Source of the DNA: Thermoproteota archaeon
GTDB taxonomy: Archaea > Korarchaeota > Korarchaeia > Korarchaeales > Korarchaeaceae
NCBI GenBank assembly: GCA_015521385.1
Contig: WAOH01000164.1
Location: 1-5,573 of the forward strand
Direction: 5' to 3'
DNA length: 5,573 nt
Both the position numbers and the translations under genes were made by a program. Shown here one piece after another: positions 1 through 5,573 of this stretch; within the stretch, counting starts at the first letter, position 1; each line of letters begins with the position of its first letter. A model generated the notes under the pieces. That model was not told where the DNA came from. It searched no databases and saw only the letters and a program-made list of their open reading frames with translations.

Positions 1-260
1 GCCTCCAAGAGGTTGAGCCCGTTCTCGGATACGGCCTCGTCTATCCTCCTCGGCTCCACCACCCTGAGTGCGTAGGCTTCGGCCAGTTCCTTTATCAGCG
101 GCTCGAGCTCCTCCCTCCTCTCGGGGGTGAGGAGCTTCGAATCCCTCACCCCGGCCTCTTTAAGCTTCTTGGCTGCCTTGGGTGAGAGTACCACGCCAGC
201 CACTACCATCGGTCCTATTACCGGTCCTCTGCCCGCTTCGTCGAGCCCCGCCGTCGGCAT
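1..260 (-). CDS. rnhB: Ribonuclease HII, archaeal type, amino-terminal part (3' end beyond window)
   Basis: RNase HII cuts the RNA strand of RNA/DNA hybrids and removes single ribonucleotides misincorporated in DNA. The visible 86 codons begin MPTAGLDEAGRGPVIGP, the family's first active-site motif, with the metal-binding pair D7 and E8 at the same positions as in Thermococcus RNase HII. A DSK motif follows at residues 40-42, then a charged helix (TPERREELEPLIKEL). The remaining catalytic aspartates would lie beyond the left edge. A full archaeal protein is usually a little over 200 residues, so roughly 60 percent is missing. I chose the ATG at 260 because family members start a few residues before the GxDEAGRG motif; an in-frame TTG four codons upstream is less likely. 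No Shine-Dalgarno box precedes the ATG, but a TATA-like box lies about 29 bases upstream, which fits a leaderless mRNA separate from the transporter operon. There is no functional link to the neighbours. Confidence 0.93.
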   Translation of the reverse strand, partial: MPTAGLDEAGRGPVIGPMVVAGVVLSPKAAKKLKEAGVRDSKLLTPERREELEPLIKELAEAYALRVVEPRRIDEAVSENGLNLLE

Positions 261-272
261 GATCCACCCCAA

Positions 273-299
273 GATCCCCCTGAAACTAAATAAGGGATC
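273..299. repeat. Short inverted repeat flanking the rnhB TATA-like box
   Basis: GATCCC at 273-278 is matched by GGGATC at 294-299, with a 15-base spacer that contains the TATA-like box. The arms are only 6 bp (7 with a G-U pair in RNA). It could be a weak hairpin at the end of the transporter mRNA, an operator around the promoter, or chance. No long T tract follows it, so it is not a convincing terminator. Confidence 0.25.
286..293 (-). promoter_or_regulatory. Candidate TATA box for leaderless rnhB transcript
   Basis: Read on the minus strand the sequence is TTATTTAG, an AT-rich island in GC-rich DNA. Its centre is about 29 bases before the rnhB ATG at 260. Archaeal TATA boxes lie about 26-27 bases before the transcription start, so the start would fall within a few bases of the ATG. 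That agrees with the absence of a Shine-Dalgarno box. The purine-rich BRE expected upstream is not clear, so the call rests on position and composition only. Confidence 0.4.
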
Positions 300-311
300 C
301 GGTCCGCCCGT

Positions 312-1262
312 TCACACCTTGTGGCACGCCACCCAGTGGCCCGGCCTCACCTTCCTGAGCTCGGGCTCCTCCTCGGAGCACCTCTCATCTGCTAGGGGAC
401 AGCGAGAATGGAACCTGCAGCCCTCGGGTGGGTTTCTCGGGTCGGGAGGTTCCCCCGGGAGGACCTCCTCCGGCGCCTCGGCATCTGGAGATGGTTCGAG
501 GACGCTCGCCAGGAGGCCCTTGGTGTAGGGATGCATCGGATCGGAGAATATCTCATCGACATCGGCCATCTCCACCAGCTTGCCGGCGTACATCACGGCC
601 ACCCTGTGGCTGATGTTCCTCACCACCGCCAGGTCGTGGCTGATGAAGAGGTAGGCGATGCCCCTCTCCTCCTGCAAGGATCTCAGCAGCTTGAGTATCT
701 GGGCCTGGACGCTCACATCCAGCGCGGATGTCGGCTCGTCCAAGACGATGAACTTGGGATCCGGGGCCAAGGCCCTAGCTATGGCTATCCTCTGCCTCTG
801 CCCCCCCGAGAACTCGTGCGGGTACCTGTAGAGGTGATCCCCGCTGAGCCCCACCCTCTCTAGGAGGTACCTCACCCTCTCGTCCCTCTCCCTCCTGCTC
901 GACACCAAGCCGTGTATCTGGAGGGGTCTCCCCACTATGTCGGCGATCCTCATTCTCGGATTCATGCTGGACATGGGATCCTGGTAGACTATCTGCATCT
1001 CCTTCCTCAGGGGGCTCAGATCCCTGACGGCCGTCACATCCCTGCCATCGAACAGTATGCGGCCGGACGTGGGTTCAACTAGCCTGAGCACGGTCTTCCC
1101 GACCGTGGTCTTGCCGCTGCCGGATTCCCCAACCAGGCCCAGCGTCTCCCCGGCGTTCAGGGAGAAAGAGACGCCATCAACCGCCCTCACGACCTCCTTC
1201 CTCCTCAAGAAACCCCCGGAGACGTAGTGCTTGACCAGATCCTCCACGACGAGAAGCAACAT
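312..1262 (-). CDS. dppF: Peptide-type ABC transporter ATPase, DppF/OppF family
   Basis: This is the second of two ATPase subunits that would power the importer from the cytoplasmic face of the membrane. Counting 316 residues from the ATG at 1262, the ABC landmarks are all intact: Walker A GESGSGKTT (45-53), Q-loop Q94, signature FSGGQRQR (151-158), Walker B FIVLDEP (171-177), D-loop SALD and switch histidine H209. The carboxy-terminal oligopeptide-transporter tail has four cysteines (C282, C288, C295, C313), the arrangement that holds a [4Fe-4S] cluster in the DppD structure from Thermoanaerobacter tengcongensis. A GTG at 1268 is in frame but is buried inside the Shine-Dalgarno sequence, so the ATG at 1262 is preferred; it starts 10 bases after the dppD stop. 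The last 107 bases are almost identical to the end of dppD. The name is a family label: OppF and the nickel and glutathione system ATPases share these features. Confidence 0.93.
   Translation of the reverse strand: MLLLVVEDLVKHYVSGGFLRRKEVVRAVDGVSFSLNAGETLGLVGESGSGKTTVGKTVLRLVEPTSGRILFDGRDVTAVRDLSPLRKEMQIVYQDPMSSMNPRMRIADIVGRPLQIHGLVSSRRERDERVRYLLERVGLSGDHLYRYPHEFSGGQRQRIAIARALAPDPKFIVLDEPTSALDVSVQAQILKLLRSLQEERGIAYLFISHDLAVVRNISHRVAVMYAGKLVEMADVDEIFSDPMHPYTKGLLASVLEPSPDAEAPEEVLPGEPPDPRNPPEGCRFHSRCPLADERCSEEEPELRKVRPGHWVACHKV
316..422. repeat. 107-bp near-identical repeat, copy in the 3' end of dppF
   Basis: This stretch matches 1283-1389 at 105 of 107 positions, in the same orientation. The differences are at 330 (C against T, synonymous) and 407 (A against G, serine against proline). 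It encodes the last 35 residues of DppF, holding all four tail cysteines. Similarity ends just before the stop codon on one side and at the linker before the first cysteine on the other. Confidence 0.95.
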
Positions 1263-1264
1263 CG

Positions 1265-1272
1265 TCACCTCC
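1265..1272 (-). promoter_or_regulatory. Shine-Dalgarno site that fixes the dppF start
   Basis: The minus strand reads GGAGGTGA, an 8-base match to the complement of the archaeal 16S rRNA tail. Its GGAGG core is five bases before the ATG at 1262. The competing GTG start (1268-1266) lies within the site itself, so it could not be used while the site is paired. This decides for the ATG. Confidence 0.75.
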
Positions 1273-2226
1273 CTACCCCGAGACCTTGTGGCACGCTACC
1301 CAGTGGCCCGGCCTCACCTTCCTGAGCTCGGGCTCCTCCTCGGAGCACCTCTCATCTGCTAGGGGACAGCGAGGATGGAACCTGCAGCCGGAGGGCGGAT
1401 TCACCAAGCTGGGGACTGATCCCGGTATGGGCTCCACCTCGCCGCCGCTCACCTTGGGGACGGCCCTGAGCAGTCCCTTGGTGTAGGGATGCATCGGATC
1501 GGAGAATATCTCCTCCTTGCTCGCCACCTCCACCATCCTTCCGGCGTACATCACGGCCACCCTGTCCCCGACAGCTGCCGCGACGCCCAGGTTGTGAGTG
1601 ATGAATATGAAGGAGGCCTCCACCTGGCTCTTGAGCTCGGCTATGAGCCTGAGTATCTGGGCCTGGACGCTCACATCCAGCGCGGACGTCGGCTCGTCCA
1701 TTATGACGAGGTCTGGCTCCAGCATGAGGGAGGATGCTATGAGGACCCTCTGCCTCATCCCACCGCTCAGCTCGTGGGGGTAGCTGTTGAGGACCTTGTC
1801 GGGTCCCGGCACCTTCACCTTGCTCAGCCACTCCCTAGCGAGGGAGAGGGCTTCCTCCTCGCTCCCCTCCCTGTGGGTCAGGTAGATGTCCCTCATGAAC
1901 CGTCCGATCGTGAACACGGGGTTGAGGGCGGTCATGGGCTCCTGAAAGACTATCGTCATCCTGTCCCCCCTGAGCCTCCTGAGCTCCTCCTCCCTCATGG
2001 TGGTGAGCTCCCTGTCCAGGAAGCGGATGCTGCCCTCGACCCGCGCCGTCTTGGGCAGCAGGCCCATCACCGACAGGGCCAACGTCGACTTACCGCTCCC
2101 CGACTCCCCCACGACGGCGAGGGTCTCCCTCCTGTCCAGCGAGAAGGTCACGCCGTCGACAGCCCTCACGATCCCCTCGTCCGTGTGGTAACTGACCCTC
2201 AGTCCGTCCACCGTCAGGAGCATCAT
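1273..2226 (-). CDS. dppD: Peptide-type ABC transporter ATPase, DppD/OppD family
   Basis: This is the first of the two cytoplasmic ATPase subunits, 317 residues from the ATG at 2226. It shows Walker A GESGSGKST (40-48), Q-loop Q95, signature LSGGMRQR (153-160), Walker B LVIMDEP (173-179), D-loop SALD (181-184) and switch histidine H211, so both ATP sites of the DppD/DppF heterodimer look competent. Four cysteines in the tail (C281, C287, C294, C312) match the cluster-binding set in the T. tengcongensis DppD structure. The frame stays open upstream to an ATG at 2379, but those 51 extra codons overlap dppC and give a basic sequence unlike any ATPase. The ATG at 2226 shares its A with the dppC stop (TGATG) and has a good ribosome site, and the protein then begins MMLLTVDGL as the family does; the ATG at 2223 is also possible. 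Translation is probably coupled to dppC. Confidence 0.94.
   Translation of the reverse strand: MMLLTVDGLRVSYHTDEGIVRAVDGVTFSLDRRETLAVVGESGSGKSTLALSVMGLLPKTARVEGSIRFLDRELTTMREEELRRLRGDRMTIVFQEPMTALNPVFTIGRFMRDIYLTHREGSEEEALSLAREWLSKVKVPGPDKVLNSYPHELSGGMRQRVLIASSLMLEPDLVIMDEPTSALDVSVQAQILRLIAELKSQVEASFIFITHNLGVAAAVGDRVAVMYAGRMVEVASKEEIFSDPMHPYTKGLLRAVPKVSGGEVEPIPGSVPSLVNPPSGCRFHPRCPLADERCSEEEPELRKVRPGHWVACHKVSG
1283..1389. repeat. 107-bp near-identical repeat, copy in the 3' end of dppD
   Basis: This is the partner of the copy at 316-422; differing bases are at 1297 and 1374. Two weaker shared patches lie further into the genes: 517-607 with 1475-1565 (79 of 91 positions, including a 38-base exact match at its left end), and 692-742 with 1650-1700 (50 of 51, covering Walker B to the D-loop). 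Confidence 0.95.
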
Positions 2227-3080
2227 CACACCTCCATCTTCGGATTGAGGACGTCGTTGAGCCCGTCGCCGAGCAGGTTGAAGCCGAGGACCGTGATGAA
2301 GAGGGCGACACCCGGGAAGATCCATACGTGTGGGGCGGTGACCAAGTAGGTACGCGCGTCGCTCATCATCTGACCCCACTCGGGGATCGGGGGCTGGACC
2401 CCCAGGCCGAGGAAGCTCAGGCCCGCGGCGGTGAGTATGGAAGCCGCAGTCCTGAGGGTGGCGTGCACCACTATCGGGGCGAGCGAGTTCGGGAGCAGGT
2501 ACCTGGCGAATATAGAGGCGTTGCTCTCACCAATGGCCCTAGCGGCCTCCACGTACTCCATCTCCTTCACCTGGAGGGCGGATCCCCTCATTATCCTCAC
2601 GAACTGGGGGAAGTTGTAGAGGGCCACCGCCACTATCACGTTCTCCAGTCCCGGACCGACTATGGCGGCTACGAACAGTGCCAGGAGTATGTCGGGGAAG
2701 GAGAGCATCACATCCACGATCCTGGTGACGACCTCGTCTATCCACCCGCCGACGTAGGCTGACAGGCCGCCGACGAGGACGCCGGCTATCACGGCTATGA
2801 ACACGCTGACCGTGGAGACTATGAGAGATGTCCTGGCACCCCATATGACCCTGCTGAGGACGTCCCTGCCAGCGAAGTCCGTCCCGAACGGGTACTTGGA
2901 GCACGGGGGCAGGAGGCTTTCCCTAAGGTTCCCCTTGGTGGGATCGTAAGGGGCTATGAAGGGGGCCAGCAGGCCCATCAGGACGAAGGCCGCGACTATT
3001 GCCCCTCCGACCCTGATGTTCCTGTTCCTGAGGGCCTTCCTCAGGGTCCTCCTGGTCGAGGGATCGAGCTCCATCAGCAC
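2226..3080 (-). CDS. dppC: Peptide-type ABC transporter permease, DppC/OppC family
   Basis: This is the second membrane subunit of the importer channel, 284 residues. A basic cytoplasmic lead (STRRTLRKALRNRNIR) is followed by a first membrane segment at about 25-43, then the DppC-typical FGTDFAGRDVLSRVIWGART (65-84). Further hydrophobic spans lie near 86-110, 130-155, 200-225 and 252-275. The EAA loop that docks on the ATPases is clear: EAARAIGESNASIFARYLLP (178-197). Family end motifs LSFLGLGVQPPIPEWG (221-236) and LLGDGLNDVLNP (269-280) are present. I chose the GTG at 3080, because the Shine-Dalgarno-like GGGGTGAT is seven bases before it but 13 before the alternative ATG at 3074. It begins four bases after the dppB stop, and its own stop overlaps the dppD start. 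It would pair with DppB as a heterodimer. Substrate cannot be inferred. Confidence 0.94.
   Translation of the reverse strand: MLMELDPSTRRTLRKALRNRNIRVGGAIVAAFVLMGLLAPFIAPYDPTKGNLRESLLPPCSKYPFGTDFAGRDVLSRVIWGARTSLIVSTVSVFIAVIAGVLVGGLSAYVGGWIDEVVTRIVDVMLSFPDILLALFVAAIVGPGLENVIVAVALYNFPQFVRIMRGSALQVKEMEYVEAARAIGESNASIFARYLLPNSLAPIVVHATLRTAASILTAAGLSFLGLGVQPPIPEWGQMMSDARTYLVTAPHVWIFPGVALFITVLGFNLLGDGLNDVLNPKMEV
2229..2235 (-). promoter_or_regulatory. Shine-Dalgarno site for dppD inside the end of dppC
   Basis: The minus strand reads GGAGGTG within the last codons of dppC, followed by the overlapping TGATGATG. The GGAGG core is four bases before the ATG at 2226 and seven before the ATG at 2223, so both are usable. 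It argues against the long upstream extension of dppD and suggests termination-reinitiation. Confidence 0.75.
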
Positions 3081-3083
3081 GGG

Positions 3084-3091
3084 ATCACCCC
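3084..3091 (-). promoter_or_regulatory. Shine-Dalgarno-like site favouring the dppC GTG start
   Basis: The minus strand reads GGGGTGAT across the dppB stop codon, with GGTGAT matching the 16S tail complement. Its GGGG core is seven bases before the GTG at 3080 and 13 before the ATG at 3074, so spacing favours GTG. The match is weaker than those before dppD and dppF. Confidence 0.5.
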
Positions 3092-4014
3092 AGCCTTATC
3101 CTCGGGTTTATGAACGCGTAGAGTATGTCCACCGCCGTGTTTATCGCCACGAAGGTCGTCGCCACCACCAGAATTCCCGCCTGAACTATGGGGTAATCCC
3201 TGGCGAATATCGCGTTGACGATGAGCCTTCCCAGGCCCGGGAAGCTGAATACGGTCTCGGTCAGAACTGCGCCCGCCATCATGTAACCGAAGATGAGTCC
3301 GGCGACGGTCACCACGGGAATCAGCGCGTTTCTCAGTGCGTAGACGTATATCACGAGCCTCTCGGGGAGACCGTAGGCCCTCGCGGTCCTGACGTACTCC
3401 TGGGAGAGGACCTCAAGCATGCTCGCCCTCGTGGCCCTGCCGACGTAGGCGGCTCCCACCAGTCCGAGGGTCAGGGAGGGGAGTATGAGGTGCCTTGGTG
3501 TCCCGCTACCGCCGCTGGGGAGTAGCCTGAGCCAGACGGAGAAGATCTCTATGAGGATGAGCCCCAGCCAGAAGACCGGCATCGATATGCCGAAGAGCGA
3601 CAGGGAAGTGACGGCCTGGTCCCTCACGGTGTTCGGCCTGAGCGCCGCGTATATCCCCATCAGGACGCCTATCACGAGTCCGAAGCCCATGGCCAGCACC
3701 GATAGGGTCAACGTGTTCAGGTAAGCTGGCCAGAGAAGCTCGCTAACCGTGTGACCAGTGAACAGGGACTTGCCGAACTCGCCCTTCAGGGCGTTCCCCA
3801 TGAATATGAGGTACTGCTCCCAGAGCGGCTTGTCCAGACCCAGCCTCCTCCTTATCATCTCGACCTCCTGGATCGTCGCCTCGGGGGGAGCGAGGAGCTG
3901 GGCCGGATCTCCGGGTAGCATGTGAATCATCAGGAACACGATCACGCTGACCCCCAGCAGGGTGGGGATCGCGAGGATAATCCTCCTGATGACGTATCTG
4001 GCGAGGTCGGACAT
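3085..4014 (-). CDS. dppB: Peptide-type ABC transporter permease, DppB/OppB family
   Basis: This is the first membrane subunit of the importer, 309 residues, the usual size for DppB. The start MSDLARYVIRRIILAIPTLL with a first membrane segment at 12-30 and the following LPGDP (33-37) are characteristic, as is the cytoplasm-facing GEFGKSLFTG stretch (78-87). Other hydrophobic spans lie near 101-123, 137-160, 176-192, 230-252 and 278-300. The EAA-type loop for ATPase docking runs from YVRTARAYGLPERLVI to NALIPV (207-234), and the family ending NPRIRLG closes the protein. The ATG at 4014 has no Shine-Dalgarno box; the 36 bases before it are rich in pyrimidines on the coding strand. A TATA-like box about 27 bases upstream suggests an internal promoter with a leaderless start, in addition to read-through from the binding-protein gene. 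Confidence 0.95.
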   Translation of the reverse strand: MSDLARYVIRRIILAIPTLLGVSVIVFLMIHMLPGDPAQLLAPPEATIQEVEMIRRRLGLDKPLWEQYLIFMGNALKGEFGKSLFTGHTVSELLWPAYLNTLTLSVLAMGFGLVIGVLMGIYAALRPNTVRDQAVTSLSLFGISMPVFWLGLILIEIFSVWLRLLPSGGSGTPRHLILPSLTLGLVGAAYVGRATRASMLEVLSQEYVRTARAYGLPERLVIYVYALRNALIPVVTVAGLIFGYMMAGAVLTETVFSFPGLGRLIVNAIFARDYPIVQAGILVVATTFVAINTAVDILYAFINPRIRLG

Positions 4015-4037
4015 TGGAAAAAGGGGAGGAAGGGCTA

Positions 4038-4045
4038 GTTAAAAA
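4038..4045 (-). promoter_or_regulatory. Candidate internal TATA box (or oligo-T terminator) before dppB
   Basis: The minus strand reads TTTTTAAC in the 36-base gap between the binding-protein gene and dppB. Its centre is about 27 bases before the dppB ATG, the right spacing for a leaderless start, and dppB lacks a Shine-Dalgarno box. The same T5 run, with a second T5 run at 4018-4022, could instead act as a weak oligo-T transcription stop. Both functions are possible; sequence alone does not separate them. Confidence 0.35.
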
Positions 4046-4050
4046 GATGC

Positions 4051-5573
4051 TCAGCCGCCCGAGCCGAAGTAGGCGTACTTGGTCAGGATCACTTCCGTGG
4101 GTATGTAGTAGAGGGACTTGATGCCCTTCTTGTAGACCACGACATCTCCCGGATTGTATATCGGTATCGCCGGAAGGTCATCCAGCAGTATCTCCTGTAT
4201 CTGCTTCGTGTACTTGACTATCTCCTCTCTGGGAGCGTGCTCAGCCTTCTTTATCAGCTCATCCACCTTCGGATTGCTGTAGAACCACAGGTTGAACTTC
4301 GGGATGCTCTCACTGAGGAAGAGCGGCCTGAACACCCCTATGTACTCCCCGGTGCTGGGGGCCCAGCCTATGAGGAATAGGTCCCTCTCGGGGCTCGCAT
4401 CCTCGGGTTTCTTCAGCAGCTCGGCCACGTAGCTTCCCCACTCCCACACCCTCAGCTTGACCTTCAGGCCAACGGCCTCCAAGTACTGGGCCACGGCCTG
4501 GGCGGCCTCGTAGTCACCCGGGTACCTCCCCTTGGGCGTCCAAAGGTTGAGCTGCAGTCCCTCTGCTCCGGCCTCCTTGATGAGCTGCTTGGCCCTCTCG
4601 GGATCGTACCTCAGCTTACCGGTGTCGTAGAACCCTATGAGCTCCTCGGCTATGACGCTCTTGGCCGGCCTGCCCACCCCGTGGAGTATCTTCTCCACTA
4701 TGGCCTCCCTGTCTATGGCGAGGCTTATGGCCTGCCTCACCCTCTTGTCCTGGAGCCTCGGGCTCCTCATGTTGGCCCCTATGTACACTATCCTGATGGT
4801 CCTGGTGACGTTCACGTTGAGGTCGGGGTTCTGCTTGAGCCTCTGCACATCTATAGCGGGCACCCTAATGGCCACGTCCGCGTCGCCCGACTCGACCATC
4901 TGGACCCTGGCCTCGTCCTCAGGGACGACGAGGAACTTTATACCGGCCAGCTTGGGGGCCCCGCCCCAGTAATCGGGGTTCGGCTCCAGCTCGATGTATG
5001 TGTTGGGCTTCCACTCCTTCAGCTTGTAGGGACCAGTTCCCACGGGATGGTGCTTCAGATCCACGCCCTCCTTTATGGCCTTCGGGCTTATCATCATGCC
5101 CGCCGGGTGGCAGAGCAGGTTGAGGAAGGTGGCCACGGGTTCCTTGAGGATTATCCTGACGGTGTAGTCGTCGACAACCTCGACCCTGTCTATGAAGGGG
5201 ACGAGCCTGTTCCTGTTGGCCAGCTCCTTGTTGTTGAACAGCCTGTCGAAGTTGGCCTTCACAGCTTGGGCGTTGAACGGCGTTCCATCCTGGAACTTGA
5301 CGTCCTTCCTGAGGTAGAACGTGTAAACCTTACCGTCCTGGCTTATCTCCCACCTCTCGGCGAGCACGGGCTTTATGTTGAGCTTGTCATCGTACTCCAC
5401 TAGTCCCTCGTAAATGTTGTCGATGACGTAGATGCTCGGGTTATCGGGGACATCGTGGGGATCCAAGGTGACGATATCGGTGCCCATCGCTACTTTCAGG
5501 ACCTTCCTCTCAACCGGGGTCGGTTTGGGTGCCATAAACAGGACGGCTGCGGCCACAACGATGATGATGACCA
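4051..5573 (-). CDS. Family 5 extracellular solute-binding protein, GsiB/DppA-like (5' end beyond window)
   Basis: This is the substrate receptor of the importer, held at the outer face of the membrane. The frame enters from the right edge as VIIIVVAAAVLFMAPKPTP, plainly the hydrophobic core of a signal or anchor segment, so the true start lies just outside; the GTG at 5556 lies inside that segment and is not the start. No lipobox cysteine is visible, so it may keep an uncleaved anchor. Numbering from 5556, the mature domain has TLDPHD (30-35), the family signature LAERWEISQDGKVYTFYLR (65-83) running on to KFQDGTPFNAQAVKANFDR (87-105), HPVGTGPY (170-177), and near the end IGWAPSTGE (396-404) and FYSNPKVD (425-432). 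These last motifs recall E. coli GsiB. About 506 residues are visible, near full length (usually 500-550). It leads the operon, 36 bases before dppB. Substrate is unknown: peptides are the default guess. Confidence 0.92.
   Translation of the reverse strand, partial: VIIIVVAAAVLFMAPKPTPVERKVLKVAMGTDIVTLDPHDVPDNPSIYVIDNIYEGLVEYDDKLNIKPVLAERWEISQDGKVYTFYLRKDVKFQDGTPFNAQAVKANFDRLFNNKELANRNRLVPFIDRVEVVDDYTVRIILKEPVATFLNLLCHPAGMMISPKAIKEGVDLKHHPVGTGPYKLKEWKPNTYIELEPNPDYWGGAPKLAGIKFLVVPEDEARVQMVESGDADVAIRVPAIDVQRLKQNPDLNVNVTRTIRIVYIGANMRSPRLQDKRVRQAISLAIDREAIVEKILHGVGRPAKSVIAEELIGFYDTGKLRYDPERAKQLIKEAGAEGLQLNLWTPKGRYPGDYEAAQAVAQYLEAVGLKVKLRVWEWGSYVAELLKKPEDASPERDLFLIGWAPSTGEYIGVFRPLFLSESIPKFNLWFYSNPKVDELIKKAEHAPREEIVKYTKQIQEILLDDLPAIPIYNPGDVVVYKKGIKSLYYIPTEVILTKYAYFGSGG

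Noticed and set aside
295..300. GGATCC palindrome between dppF and rnhB
   Set aside because: A six-base palindrome is expected by chance and is not repeated elsewhere in the gap.
261..311. Intrinsic terminator between dppF and rnhB
   Set aside because: There is no strong GC-rich hairpin followed by a T run; the AT-rich island is better read as a promoter element.
1263..1268. GTG start for dppF at 1268
   Set aside because: The codon is part of the GGAGGTGA ribosome-binding site; the ATG at 1262 has proper spacing.
692..1700. Mobile element or segmental duplication joining the two ATPase genes
   Set aside because: The shared patches are in frame, confined to equivalent domains of two paralogous subunits, and have no flanking repeats or transposase. 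Ancient paralogy with conversion explains them better.
1489..2349. Long open frame of 286 codons on the plus strand opposite dppD and the end of dppC
   Set aside because: It is antisense to genes with complete, recognisable domains. GC-rich genes with few A/T third positions leave the opposite strand open, and its translation is rich in His, Gly, Pro and Arg with no family motif.
2227..2379. Amino-terminal extension of dppD to an ATG at 2379
   Set aside because: The 51 extra codons lie wholly in dppC, encode an Arg- and Pro-rich stretch unlike ABC ATPases, and a strong Shine-Dalgarno site with a TGATG overlap marks the start at 2226.
2956..3525. Plus-strand open frame of 189 codons across the dppB/dppC junction
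   Set aside because: It overlaps two clear permease genes, has no recognisable domain, and its composition (Arg, His, Gly, Glu, Tyr) is that of an antisense shadow.
4681..5403. Open frame of 240 codons on the plus strand opposite the binding-protein gene
   Set aside because: Same shadow effect; the product is a low-complexity mix of Leu, Val, His, Gly and Asp without a ribosome site or domain.

Overview
The window comes from a GC-rich archaeal chromosome, most likely a thermophile of the Thermoproteota/Korarchaeota kind, although the lineage cannot be fixed from this much sequence. The grounds are an archaeal-type RNase HII amino terminus, arginine codons that are mostly AGG with frequent ATA for isoleucine, Shine-Dalgarno boxes matching the archaeal 16S tail (GGAGGTGA), and two genes that look leaderless, with a TATA-like box about 27 to 29 bases before the start codon. 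All six genes lie on the minus strand, so transcription runs from right to left.

Layout in the order of transcription: 5573 to 4051 holds a family 5 solute-binding protein that resembles the peptide/glutathione (GsiB/DppA) group; its first codons lie outside the window. After 36 bases comes the DppB-type permease (4014-3085), then the DppC-type permease (3080-2226), the DppD-type ATPase (2226-1273) and the DppF-type ATPase (1262-312). The last three junctions are gaps or overlaps of 10 bases or fewer. After a short gap with its own candidate promoter comes rnhB (260 to the left edge, truncated), a housekeeping gene unrelated to transport.

Together the five transport genes encode a complete peptide-type ABC importer: an external binding protein delivers substrate to a DppB/DppC channel driven by a DppD/DppF ATPase pair. 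The substrate cannot be read from sequence.

No previously undescribed system is evident. The most unusual signal is a 107-base stretch, identical at 105 positions, shared by the 3' ends of the two ATPase genes. It encodes the four-cysteine tail and stops sharply at both ends, which suggests recent gene conversion. Several tempting start codons are better placed elsewhere (dppD, dppF, binding protein), as explained in the entries. There is no gene-free stretch over 300 bases, and no tRNA, rRNA, CRISPR or insertion sequence was seen.
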